Positions 1-7,568 of a stretch of DNA of 42,461 nt are shown one piece after another. Each line of letters opens with the position of its first letter. Position 1 is the stretch's first letter. The notes under the pieces were generated by a model. That model saw nothing but the letters and a program-made list of their open reading frames with translations, was not told the DNA's origin and searched no databases. Origin of the DNA: CANNBR01 sp964592275 (GTDB lineage Bacteria; Babelota; Babeliae; Babelales; CAIQNR01); NCBI GenBank assembly GCA_964592275.1, contig CAZQDJ010000008.1, positions 1 to 42,461 of the forward strand, written 5' to 3'. The translations under genes were made by a program, and so were the position numbers.

Positions 1-23
1 GTTTCGGATAGGAAGGGTAAAGC

Positions 24-41
24 GGTGGCTTTTAAGCCACC
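24..41. other. Perfect hairpin GGTGGC-TTTTAA-GCCACC
   Basis: Six-base GGTGGC/GCCACC stem with a six-base loop, extendable to eight pairs, downstream of the NlpC/P60 gene's stop (that gene is on the minus strand). Neither side carries a convincing T-run, so it may be a weak terminator or the tail of an element beginning outside the window. Confidence 0.35.
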
Positions 42-91
42 TGTGAATTACTTTTTAACAGGCTTTGTTCTGTAGTGCCAAAATAATGGAG

Positions 92-1354
92 TTATGTATT
101 CATTTTCTTCAGAGCTTTTGGGTCCTGCATTATCCACGCCGTTTGCTTAATCGGCAGAAGCGAGAGCACAGTAAGGTCGGTAATGGTTTCTCGATAGTGG
201 CCTTGTTTATCTAATCGTTGCAGTGGCTTTTTATTTACGTAAGCATTCATAAGAGTAGCTGTTGTTTCCATACCTTTTAATTCAACGGCATAGGGTATTT
301 CCTGTACGCATCCATAGCCATGTTCATAACTACGGGCTTCAATAAGGAGCCCTTTTTGAGTGTCACTAATCACTGCAATGTGCCCTTTCCAAAAGAGAAT
401 ATCTCCATTTTGTACGGTAGCTTTTGTGGTGAGTTTAGAAAGTGATTGGGCAATTGATTTTGAATTGGTGGCGGTAAGAGGGATGTCTGCAATTTTGCAA
501 GCAAGGCGAACAAGTCCTGCGCAATCAACCCCTTTATGAGGGACTGCGGTACACTCAGGCCGTACAAATCCAATGCCTTTTGTCTTGGTATCAAAAGTTA
601 TTTTTTTTTCATAAAAAGAACTGTTTTTACAAGTTTCTATGATGCTTGCGCCTCCTAAAAGATAAGGTATTTGATGAGGTATGCCATGAGCCCAGTGTGT
701 AATGGTTTGAACAAAAAGTTCCCGTTTTTCTGTATCAGAACGTTTTTTATTGAGTATGCAAAGATTTTTAGTGATGGCGGTTGTGACGAGTTTTACTGTT
801 TGTGGATCATAGAATTTTATAAAATAAAAGAGAGTGTTTTCTTTGCCTGTAAGCAAAAATTGAGTGCCAGCAGAATAGACTGTTTTTGTTTCGTGACAGT
901 ACCAGGGAGAGGTAAGGGTGACGATTGTTTCTTTGTGACGTTCAGTTTCGGCAGGAGGAATAGTGAAGATTTCTTCTGGAGCTAGTGTTGAAAGAGGAAG
1001 CAGGTTTTTTGTGAGGGTCCAAAAACGATTGTTGCGTGTTGATGGACTGCAAAAAGAAGTTTGTTTGCTGTGCCAAAACGGTGTTTCGATAAAGGATTGT
1101 TCATCTTTTTGTTCAATAATGGTGACTCGTTCATTAAAAAGAAGTTGTGTTACTCGGCAACAGACGGTAATGGAATGCTTCTCTGAAAAGGGAAGAAGGG
1201 CATATTTTTCTTGTATTGTAGAGTGTTTGCTGGGAGAAAGCCTTTGTGAAAGAAGGTCGGCAACAGGAACAATGCATACAGCTTCTATAGGTCTAGAAAT
1301 GCTGTAAACAGAGTGTGCAGTAAGGAAGAGTGAAAAAATGATGAGGTAATTCAT
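92..1354 (-). CDS. Exported NlpC/P60-family cysteine peptidase
   Basis: 420-residue protein, probably an exported murein peptide hydrolase (family role: cleaving D-Glu/DAP-type peptide bonds in peptidoglycan). Residues 1-19 form a signal peptide (MNYLIIFSLFLTAHSVYS). The C-terminal part is NlpC/P60: IPYLLGG near 229-235 precedes the catalytic VDCAGLVRLA with Cys278, then GHIAVI with His325, and a polar third position (Glu339 in LLIEA) where many members have His. Residues about 50-200 are probably SH3-like substrate-binding modules, but I cannot prove that. The start ATG has AAAGGACG ahead of it. A C39-like peptidase is transcribed divergently from the same 120-bp gap, and an amidase follows, suggesting a local set of envelope hydrolases. 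Confidence 0.85.
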   Translation of the reverse strand: MNYLIIFSLFLTAHSVYSISRPIEAVCIVPVADLLSQRLSPSKHSTIQEKYALLPFSEKHSITVCCRVTQLLFNERVTIIEQKDEQSFIETPFWHSKQTSFCSPSTRNNRFWTLTKNLLPLSTLAPEEIFTIPPAETERHKETIVTLTSPWYCHETKTVYSAGTQFLLTGKENTLFYFIKFYDPQTVKLVTTAITKNLCILNKKRSDTEKRELFVQTITHWAHGIPHQIPYLLGGASIIETCKNSSFYEKKITFDTKTKGIGFVRPECTAVPHKGVDCAGLVRLACKIADIPLTATNSKSIAQSLSKLTTKATVQNGDILFWKGHIAVISDTQKGLLIEARSYEHGYGCVQEIPYAVELKGMETTATLMNAYVNKKPLQRLDKQGHYRETITDLTVLSLLPIKQTAWIMQDPKALKKMNT

Positions 1355-1476
1355 AGAACGTCCTTTTTTAAGAGAGTTGGAAGAGTAAAAGCATGCTGGT
1401 TTTTTGAAAATATTGTAAGACAGTTTGCGCTCTCGTTACGCTTGAAACTAGATTTTCTAGAAAAAAGGGGAATGGG

Positions 1477-2523
1477 ATGAAGCTAAGAGTATTGATAGGG
1501 ATGTATTTTGCGTTAGGTGTCTCTTTGCATGCATCGCTAGCAGAAGAACAGACTGTTCCTTGGTCATGTGTGTATAAAAAAATATATTCGGATAGAGAAT
1601 GTCAGGAACATTATTTTTCAAAAAATCTTGTTTTTGGGCTTACTAATGCCAACCCTTTTACTCAGTTAATTGTATCGTTCAATGCGGAGCGACCAGTGGA
1701 TGGAAGTTTTGAGTTTTTTTTGCGTACGCACACTCAAGGGAAGCATGATGATGAGTGGGAGCCATGGAGCAAAATTGCTAGTTGGTCCGATAGTGCTCAA
1801 AAGAGTTTTTTTAGTAAAACTTTAGATACTACATTTAATTATGTTCGCTTAGAAATGAACAAAGATCTAGTGGGTGATGGATTTCAGATCAAGGTAGAAA
1901 AAACAAAAACAGCATCTTTTGATGGAGTTAAGGCGTTATTTGTTTGTGCCTCTAATTTCAAAGAATTTAAGCAAGAAAGGCCCTATCTTGCAAGTAAAGG
2001 GCTTTCTTCTTTAAGGGTGAAAGGAGTTCCAAAAAAATCTCAAAAATTAATTGATCATCCGCGCATTGGCGCATTATGTTCCCCGACAACGCTGAGCATG
2101 ATTCTTGAGTTTTTAACAAAAGAACCAATTGATCCCTTGGAAACTGCCAGAAATGTGTACGATGAAGGACTGGATGTGTTTGGTAGTTGGCCTTTTAATA
2201 TGGCTTATGCGTTTGAAAAAACAGAAGGCCATTATTTTTTTTATGTTTCTCGCCTTTCTTCTTTTGCTCAATTACACAAAATGCTTTCTGTGATGCCAGT
2301 TGGATTAAGTGTGAGGGGCGCTATTAAAGGAGCGCGCAAAAACTATCCAAGTGGGCACTTTCTTGTAGTTGTCGGGTATGATGCAGATAAGAAGCAGGTG
2401 ATTTGTTTTGATCCTGCATTTGATACTCTTGATAAAGTAGAAGTGGCTTACGACCTTGCAGAATTTTTACCTGCATGGGAGCGATCAAATAGACTTATTT
2501 ATCGAGTCCGTTTACGCGCTTAA
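1477..2523 (+). CDS. Exported C39-like (papain-fold) peptidase
   Basis: 348 residues with signal peptide MKLRVLIGMYFALGVSLHAS. The second half is a Peptidase_C39-like domain: IGALCSPTTLSMIL holds the putative catalytic Cys201 (starting the helix as in papain folds), PSGHFLVVVGYD gives His294, and CFDPAF gives Asp312, a complete Cys-His-Asp set. Residues about 25-150 look like a beta-rich domain (SFNAERPVDGSFEFFLRT), perhaps substrate binding. The start is preceded by AAAAAAGGGGAATGGG, a good ribosome site. Function beyond a cysteine protease or amidase acting outside the cytoplasm is not visible. It is divergent from the NlpC/P60 gene. Confidence 0.8.
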   Translation: MKLRVLIGMYFALGVSLHASLAEEQTVPWSCVYKKIYSDRECQEHYFSKNLVFGLTNANPFTQLIVSFNAERPVDGSFEFFLRTHTQGKHDDEWEPWSKIASWSDSAQKSFFSKTLDTTFNYVRLEMNKDLVGDGFQIKVEKTKTASFDGVKALFVCASNFKEFKQERPYLASKGLSSLRVKGVPKKSQKLIDHPRIGALCSPTTLSMILEFLTKEPIDPLETARNVYDEGLDVFGSWPFNMAYAFEKTEGHYFFYVSRLSSFAQLHKMLSVMPVGLSVRGAIKGARKNYPSGHFLVVVGYDADKKQVICFDPAFDTLDKVEVAYDLAEFLPAWERSNRLIYRVRLRA

Positions 2524-2589
2524 AACTTAAACTTTTAGATTATTTTTTATGCCTTAAACCCTTTGTTTTTCGTTCTTACATCATTTGTT

Positions 2590-2634
2590 CTTACTTTTTA
2601 ATTATTGACAATTTGAATAATTAAAAAGTAAGAT
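2590..2634 (+). promoter_or_regulatory. Promoter embedded in a 17-bp perfect palindrome, upstream of the amidase
   Basis: A 17-base arm starting CTTACTTTTT (2590-2606) is repeated exactly in inverted orientation at 2616-2632 with a nine-base spacer. TTGACA (2605-2610) and TAAGAT (2629-2634) sit 18 bp apart, so the -35 lies in the dyad centre and the far arm covers the spacer and part of the -10. This fits a repressor operator or a folded element; the choice is inference. Confidence 0.55.
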
Positions 2635-2721
2635 GAAGGTGAAATAGGGAGTCAATCAAGCCTATCTGCCAAAGCTTAGCAAAGGCGAAGGATTGAAGAT
2701 AACAAGGGATGAGGGGAAATA

Positions 2722-3285
2722 ATGAAAGTTTTTTTTAAGGGACTGCTGTATCTCAGTATCAGTGTGTTTTTTAGTACTGCGCAGGCAAAAAAAAGTATTC
2801 AGCATCCATTAGAAATTCAGACAGGAGCGGTTAAAATTTTTGAAGCTTCTCATCATAAAGAGGGAATTTTTGGAGAGCGGCTGACGTTTCGTTTTAAGGG
2901 CGCTCCTTTATACAACTCTTTACCGCCAGTGCCAGGTAAAGATCAAGGAGTTATTAAAGAGCTGCAATGGTTTTTTCCACAGGCTATTTTAACAGGATCG
3001 GCTAAGCAATTTGTGCAACAGATGAATGTTACTACTCATCCTGCTTATACAGTGTTTTTTAAGGAAGAGGGTCCTATTGAAGGACTTATGTTAACGGTAC
3101 AATTTGATTCTTCAAAAGTTGGGTTTCAGTTCGAATCAGGCATTTCTCCTAAAGGGGAGCCAAGTGTAACTCTGACTTTCTATGATCGTGGAAAGCTTCA
3201 AACTATTAATGCACGGTACAGTACTGTTTTAAATATGGCGTGTCTTGACCATGATGTTACTTCAGTAAAAAAAAAGTATGCATAG
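2722..3285 (+). CDS. N-acetylmuramoyl-L-alanine amidase, N-terminal part (AMIN-like); frame broken
   Basis: 187 codons before the in-frame TAG. Residues 1-22 form a signal peptide ending at AQA-K; the rest is beta-rich and sits where AMIN targeting domains occur in AmiC-type amidases (EIQTGAVKIFEAS, LTFRFKGAP). The reading frame stops just after an A9 tract, and the amidase catalytic domain continues at once in the -1 frame (next CDS). Read through, the product would be about 390 residues, a normal AMIN plus Amidase_3 length. A strong AAGGGATGAGGGGA ribosome region precedes ATG 2722. Either this is a sequencing or real indel, or the gene uses slippage. Confidence 0.75.
   Translation: MKVFFKGLLYLSISVFFSTAQAKKSIQHPLEIQTGAVKIFEASHHKEGIFGERLTFRFKGAPLYNSLPPVPGKDQGVIKELQWFFPQAILTGSAKQFVQQMNVTTHPAYTVFFKEEGPIEGLMLTVQFDSSKVGFQFESGISPKGEPSVTLTFYDRGKLQTINARYSTVLNMACLDHDVTSVKKKYA
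3267..3275 (+). other. A9 slippery tract at the amidase frame break
   Basis: Zero-frame codons are GTA AAA AAA AAG TAT GCA TAG. In the -1 frame the same bases read AAA AAA AAA GTA TGC ATA GCG and continue straight into the amidase fold. One extra A restores a single open frame. Such A-runs are known sites for polymerase or ribosome slippage and also for homopolymer errors. Confidence 0.8.
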
Positions 3286-3893
3286 CGCTTGATTATGGGC
3301 ATGGAGGGAGAGATCCTGGATATGTGACTTCGGAGGCGACAATTTTAGAAAAAGATATAAATCGTCAGATTGGTTCAAAAGTTGCCTATTTACTTGAAAA
3401 GCATGGGTATGAAGTTGTTTTTACCCGCTCTGAAGATGAAACCATCTCATTAGGCGAAAGAACTTCGTATGCAAATCAGAAACGGGCGGATATATTTTTT
3501 TCACTTCATGCAAATTCTGGTCCTGCTGCCATAACAGGTATTGAGATATTTTATTTTGATCCTGCACTTTTAAAAAATGAGCTTGAATATATTGATCCTA
3601 AAACAAAAAACTCTATGATCAAAATTGCTTCACAGTGGCATGTTATGAGTAAAAAACTTGCCGAAGAGGTTCAAGGAGCGGTATTACAACGTACTCATGC
3701 AACTAATAGGCTCGTAAAAAAGGGAGTTATACAGGTTTTATTAGGCTTTCAGGGACCGGCAGCACTTATTGAAGTTGGCTATTTGACTAATCATCGTGAG
3801 CGAGCACTTTTATGTTCTGAGATCTATCAGGAAAAAGTAGCAGAAGGTATTTATGAAGGAATAAAAATGTTTGTCGATAAGCATTTTGCCTGA
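3276..3893 (+). CDS. N-acetylmuramoyl-L-alanine amidase, catalytic domain (-1 frame continuation)
   Basis: Zn-dependent Amidase_3 domain that removes stem peptides from MurNAc. Seen in order: VCIALDYGHGGRDPG (first zinc His in GHGG), a Glu in the following helix (ATILEKDIN), FFSLHANSG (zinc His) and ALIEVGYLTN (catalytic Glu). There is no plausible start codon between the frame break and GHGG. The GTG at 3324 would lose the first zinc ligand, so this part cannot be an independent active enzyme and must be joined to the upstream frame or be dead. The conserved residues show no decay, which argues against an old pseudogene. The 3' end overlaps the extended upstream frame of dnaA. Confidence 0.8.
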   Translation, partial: VCIALDYGHGGRDPGYVTSEATILEKDINRQIGSKVAYLLEKHGYEVVFTRSEDETISLGERTSYANQKRADIFFSLHANSGPAAITGIEIFYFDPALLKNELEYIDPKTKNSMIKIASQWHVMSKKLAEEVQGAVLQRTHATNRLVKKGVIQVLLGFQGPAALIEVGYLTNHRERALLCSEIYQEKVAEGIYEGIKMFVDKHFA

Positions 3894-3966
3894 TTTTGTT
3901 GATCATGTTATCTTCTTGTTTCTATTGTTTTGTTTCATTCTCCTACTAAAAAATAGAGGATCTTTG

Positions 3967-5340
3967 GTGCTCAGTCGTATTTGGCAAGATTTTTTAACGA
4001 TTATTCGTGAAGAAATGGGAAGCAGGGTTGTAGAAACTTGGCTGAAAGCTGTTTCTTTGTGTCAGTGGGATCAGGACAAAAATACGGTCTATGTTCAAGC
4101 TCCTAATGTCTTTGTTAAAGAATGGATTCAAAGTAAATATGGGGAACTTTTTAGAACTCATTTGAGTCGTTTATTTAATGTTGAAGATGAGCTTAAAATA
4201 ATTTTTTTAAGCCCTTTAGAGCACAAAGAAATGATTGCTCCGGCAGTACTTTCAACAAATAAACGTCATATTCCTCGAGTTGTTTCGAACGGTTTAATGG
4301 CAGCTTCGATAAAGCAAGCAACAAGACTCAATCCAGAATACACATTTGATACTTTTGTGGTTGGTCCTAATAATTCTCTTGCTTATGCAGCGGCTACAGC
4401 TGTTTCAGAAGAGCAAGGAGGGCATTACAATCCACTTTTTATTTATGGATGTTCAGGTCTTGGGAAAACACATTTGCTTCATGCTATTGGCAACGCTACC
4501 CAAGAACGGAACCCAAATGCAGTGGTGATGTATCAAACAACCGATCGATTTGTGAATGAATTTATTACTGCAATTAGATTTAATAAAGTCCATTTGTTTC
4601 AGCAGAAATATCGTAAATTAGATCTTCTTTTGATTGATGATATTCAGTTTATTTCAAATAAGGAGCAAACACAGGAAGCTTTTTTTCATATCTTTAATGC
4701 GCTTTATGAAAAACATAAACAGATAGTATTTTCAAGCGATGTATTTCCGCGTCACATTAATGGGCTTGAAGAGCGACTACGTTCACGTCTTGAAGGTGGG
4801 CTTGTTGTTGATATTCATAAACCAGCTCTTGAGACAAAAATAGCGATTTTAAAAAAGAAAGCTGCTCTTCATAACGAAACATTAAGTGATGAGTTAGCAG
4901 AATTTATAGCAGTGCGTGTGATTTCAAATGTGCGTGAACTTGAAGGATTACTTGTACGTGTTTTGGCTTTTTCATCTTTAACACGTCAGCCTTTATCGTT
5001 AGAGCTTGCGCGTAAGATACTTTCTCAAATTCCTTCTGTTAAGCGTGAAGAAAAAATTGATTTTGAGCGTATCACGTCTTCTGTTTGTAAATTTTACTCC
5101 TATAAATTATCTGATTTGCGTTCAGAAAGTAGGGCAAAGGATATTGCGCTTGTTCGTCAAATTGCTATGTATCTTATGAAGAAAATGACCGATAAATCAT
5201 TGCAGGATATTGGTATTTTCTTGGGCCGCAAAAACCATTCGACCGTTATTCATGCTTTTGAGCGAGTGCAAAATAACATGTCAAAAGACGCTGAATTAAG
5301 TGCGACTGTCGAAAAAATTGAAAGTGAAATTTTACGTTAA
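3967..5340 (+). CDS. dnaA: Chromosomal replication initiator DnaA
   Basis: 457 residues from GTG 3967, preceded by AGAGGA at 3955-3960. The frame is open back to ATG 3871, but that adds a hydrophobic stretch foreign to DnaA, so I reject it. Domain I starts RIWQDFLTIIREEMG. AAA+ Walker A GCSGLGKT is at about 161-168 and Walker B LLLIDD at about 221-225. The domain IV DNA-binding helix-turn-helix carries the signature GRKNHSTVIHA (usual form GRDHTTV). Binds DnaA boxes at oriC and opens the duplex. A candidate promoter TTGCCT-N17-TATCTT lies at 3886-3914. dnaN is not adjacent and no DnaA-box cluster is visible here, so the origin is probably elsewhere. It converges on the next gene with a 9-bp overlap. 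Confidence 0.96.
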   Translation: MLSRIWQDFLTIIREEMGSRVVETWLKAVSLCQWDQDKNTVYVQAPNVFVKEWIQSKYGELFRTHLSRLFNVEDELKIIFLSPLEHKEMIAPAVLSTNKRHIPRVVSNGLMAASIKQATRLNPEYTFDTFVVGPNNSLAYAAATAVSEEQGGHYNPLFIYGCSGLGKTHLLHAIGNATQERNPNAVVMYQTTDRFVNEFITAIRFNKVHLFQQKYRKLDLLLIDDIQFISNKEQTQEAFFHIFNALYEKHKQIVFSSDVFPRHINGLEERLRSRLEGGLVVDIHKPALETKIAILKKKAALHNETLSDELAEFIAVRVISNVRELEGLLVRVLAFSSLTRQPLSLELARKILSQIPSVKREEKIDFERITSSVCKFYSYKLSDLRSESRAKDIALVRQIAMYLMKKMTDKSLQDIGIFLGRKNHSTVIHAFERVQNNMSKDAELSATVEKIESEILR

Positions 5341-6561
5341 TGGCATTTTGTGTTTTTTACTTTCAAAGTGTTCGTTGATTTCTTTAGAGATGATTGGTGC
5401 TGGTTGCTTATCTTTTTTTTCATCAGAATAAATTTTTGGAAGATATTTTTTTGGTCCTTCGTAAGGAGGAAAAGCATTTTTTTGAATCTGTTTACGTTCA
5501 TAGTTTGATCTTCCAAAATATTCATGAACACCTTTTTTTACCAAAAACGAATACCATTGAGAATAAGATTCCATATAAACTGGTTCTTTAAATCCCATCA
5601 TTGTAGGCGCATGTTCAGTATCAATAATCACAATTTTGTTTGTTTTATCTTCATAGACGAAATTGCTTGAATGGGGGTCCATAAGGCATTCAAGATAGTT
5701 ACAAATAGCTACTCCAAGATCTCGGTCTTCTTTGTTTTTAATTGAGAATTCTTGTTTGACTTGAATGGCGTCTTCTACGATTGCATAGGCTCCCGGTATA
5801 TCGATCGCTATTTTTTCATAGCCACTCATGTGGTAGCCGGCCAAGTGAATCCAAGGGTAGTCTTCTGGTATCCAAAACCATTTGCGGGGAAAATCGATTC
5901 TTTCCGACCATAGAGGGCTATCGCCAATCATAGTTTTGATCATTTCCAGATTTTTAAGTCGTGTGAATCCAAGCATATAACGGGTGCATCCATGACCAAC
6001 CATAAAGTGGCAGATGGCTATAAAACCTTTATTTGATGGTTGAATAAAGCTTTGTGGGGTTTCCATGAAAAGTTTTACAACGAATTGATTTAAAGGCCAT
6101 TCTTTTCCTCGAACTACGATAAGGCCAGCTTGTTTTCGCGTATTAAAAGTTTCGTTTTTAAGGATGATAAAATCGCTAAAATTCTTTTTGTAGCCAAGGC
6201 GTACTTCTTGAAAAAATTTAGTTACTGCCTCTTTAAGTGTTTGAGGATGAATAGTTTGTTCAGGAAAGTAACGAAGTGAGAGAGGTGTTTCAGGGAGCAT
6301 GTGTTGATAAAAGTAGGTGCAATCAAATGTTTTGAAAAGGGGGAATATTTCAAGGTGAGAGTCTTGTAAATAGTGAATAGTTGGTTGTTTTCGTTTTTTC
6401 TTTTTTAGGGGATTGAGAGAGATCCAACTTGTTGCAAGAATGGGGCTGCCGTTATAGGGACGTAAAATGCTATAGCCATAGAGGGGTTGTGTGACAATAA
6501 GGTAGAGCAAAAAATTACAACAGGTTACTATTTTTTTTGCGTTTGATTGGTACGTTTTCAT
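5332..6561 (-). CDS. Exported kinase-fold-like protein of unknown function
   Basis: 409 residues with a hydrophobic N-terminal export signal (about 11-30, ending PLYGYS). No family recognised with certainty. Several short motifs fall in the order expected of a protein-kinase or aminoglycoside-phosphotransferase fold: FVVKLF with Lys163 (beta-3 lysine position), LMDPHSSNF with Asp295 and Asn300 (catalytic loop), then VIIDTEH with Asp314 (metal-binding position). The C-terminus is lysine-rich. If the assignment holds, this is an exported kinase-like enzyme, which would fit a host-directed factor; both steps are inference. It converges on dnaA with a 9-bp stop overlap. Confidence 0.6.
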   Translation of the reverse strand: MKTYQSNAKKIVTCCNFLLYLIVTQPLYGYSILRPYNGSPILATSWISLNPLKKKKRKQPTIHYLQDSHLEIFPLFKTFDCTYFYQHMLPETPLSLRYFPEQTIHPQTLKEAVTKFFQEVRLGYKKNFSDFIILKNETFNTRKQAGLIVVRGKEWPLNQFVVKLFMETPQSFIQPSNKGFIAICHFMVGHGCTRYMLGFTRLKNLEMIKTMIGDSPLWSERIDFPRKWFWIPEDYPWIHLAGYHMSGYEKIAIDIPGAYAIVEDAIQVKQEFSIKNKEDRDLGVAICNYLECLMDPHSSNFVYEDKTNKIVIIDTEHAPTMMGFKEPVYMESYSQWYSFLVKKGVHEYFGRSNYERKQIQKNAFPPYEGPKKYLPKIYSDEKKDKQPAPIISKEINEHFESKKHKMPLT

Positions 6562-6627
6562 AAGACTCTCTCACTTTTTTTAAAGATCTTCTAAAAAATT
6601 ACTCGAAAAAGGATTTAATCGGAAGTA

Positions 6628-6657
6628 TTGATTTTTTACCTCTGTTAACACTACGAT
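6628..6657 (+). promoter_or_regulatory. Sigma-70-type promoter for the 6702 gene
   Basis: TTGATT (6628-6633), 18-bp spacer, TACGAT (6652-6657), about 45 bases upstream of ATG 6702. Confidence 0.45.
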
Positions 6658-6701
6658 TTTTATATTATTTAAAAGTATAGAGGTACAAAAAAGGGGACAC
6701 A

Positions 6702-7229
6702 ATGGGAATGAACGAAAAAAATAAACGTGCCTATGAGGTCATTGTAGCCGTAATGACTATTCCAAAGCATATAATAAAGCTTCATGGAACTGATAATGTG
6801 ACTGAATTTCTTTTACATAATTTGGGTCAACAGGATTGTTTTAATTTTTCTAAAGCAGCTTATTTTATTGATAACCCTGATTTTGATCATCTCAAAGGAA
6901 TCGCTGGGTTTTCTAAAGATGAATCATACCTTGCTAAAGTTAATCACTGGACTGAAACGCAAGAATTTTCTGAACATATGAAAAAAGCTGCATTTAACTC
7001 AATGGTACGAGACACTTGTCGTTGCAGTATTAAAAGAAATAAAATGCAAGAAGAAAAAGTGGTTCAGGAAATCTCTGATGAATTACACTTTTTAAATCCA
7101 CGTTATGTTGTATGGCCAATTAAACATGACAATCATGGGCTCCTTGTTTTTGAAAAAACGGAAGAAGACGGCATTGATGAACATCTTGAGAATGCTTTAC
7201 AATTGTTTGGATTTTGTCCTGTTTTTTAG
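6702..7229 (+). CDS. Hypothetical cytoplasmic protein, 175 residues
   Basis: Not recognised. No signal peptide or membrane segment. Mixed alpha/beta composition with a short Cys pair (DTCRCSI near 105-109) and an acidic C-terminal part (EKTEEDGIDEHLENA). The start is well supported by GGGGACACA ahead of ATG and a promoter-like pair upstream. Codon use resembles its neighbours. It stands alone between two gaps, so context gives no clue to its role. Confidence 0.7.
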   Translation: MGMNEKNKRAYEVIVAVMTIPKHIIKLHGTDNVTEFLLHNLGQQDCFNFSKAAYFIDNPDFDHLKGIAGFSKDESYLAKVNHWTETQEFSEHMKKAAFNSMVRDTCRCSIKRNKMQEEKVVQEISDELHFLNPRYVVWPIKHDNHGLLVFEKTEEDGIDEHLENALQLFGFCPVF

Positions 7230-7289
7230 CAATTCTTTTTAAAATTGTTTCTTGATTTTTTAAAAAAATCTTAATTAAAGAGCTATCTA

Positions 7290-7319
7290 TTGCAATTAGA
7301 ATTTTAATGATGCTACTCT
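7290..7319 (+). promoter_or_regulatory. Candidate promoter for the 7357 small gene
   Basis: TTGCAA (7290-7295), 18-bp spacer, TACTCT (7314-7319), followed at a suitable distance by a start with an AGAAGGGG ribosome site. Confidence 0.35.
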
Positions 7320-7356
7320 CGTAAACAAGGATACGTTTACTAGAAGGGGAATTGCA

Positions 7357-7566
7357 ATGATGAAAAAAGTAGTGCTTGTAATAAGTTTATTTGTGTTTGT
7401 TGATAGGGCTATGTATCACAAGTTGGGGCAAAATTTACAACAAGAAAAATATGCACATGCAACTATTTTGGTATCTCCATTGCATGAGGAAGCGGTAAAA
7501 AAAAGAAAAATGCATGAACGTATTGTGGCTTATGCACGAGCATTTTATGAGTATCGGGTATCGTAA
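7357..7566 (+). CDS. Small protein with N-terminal membrane or signal segment, 69 residues
   Basis: Begins MMKKVVLVISLFVFV, a short hydrophobic signal-like stretch, then a charged tail rich in Lys, His and Tyr (EEAVKKRKMHERIVAYARAF). No known family. Support comes from the AGAAGGGG ribosome site eight bases before ATG, an upstream promoter-like pair and tight packing against the convergent lol-type gene (two bases between the stops). Could be a small secreted or membrane-tethered peptide. Confidence 0.6.
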   Translation: MMKKVVLVISLFVFVDRAMYHKLGQNLQQEKYAHATILVSPLHEEAVKKRKMHERIVAYARAFYEYRVS

Positions 7567-7568
7567 AA

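Noticed and set aside
130..138. DnaA box TTATCCACG as part of an origin
   Set aside because: Single copy, inside the NlpC/P60 coding sequence, no cluster or AT-rich unwinding region beside it.
3871..3966. N-terminal extension of DnaA from ATG 3871
   Set aside because: It adds a hydrophobic segment foreign to DnaA and overlaps the amidase end; GTG 3967 has a clear AGAGGA site and begins at domain I.
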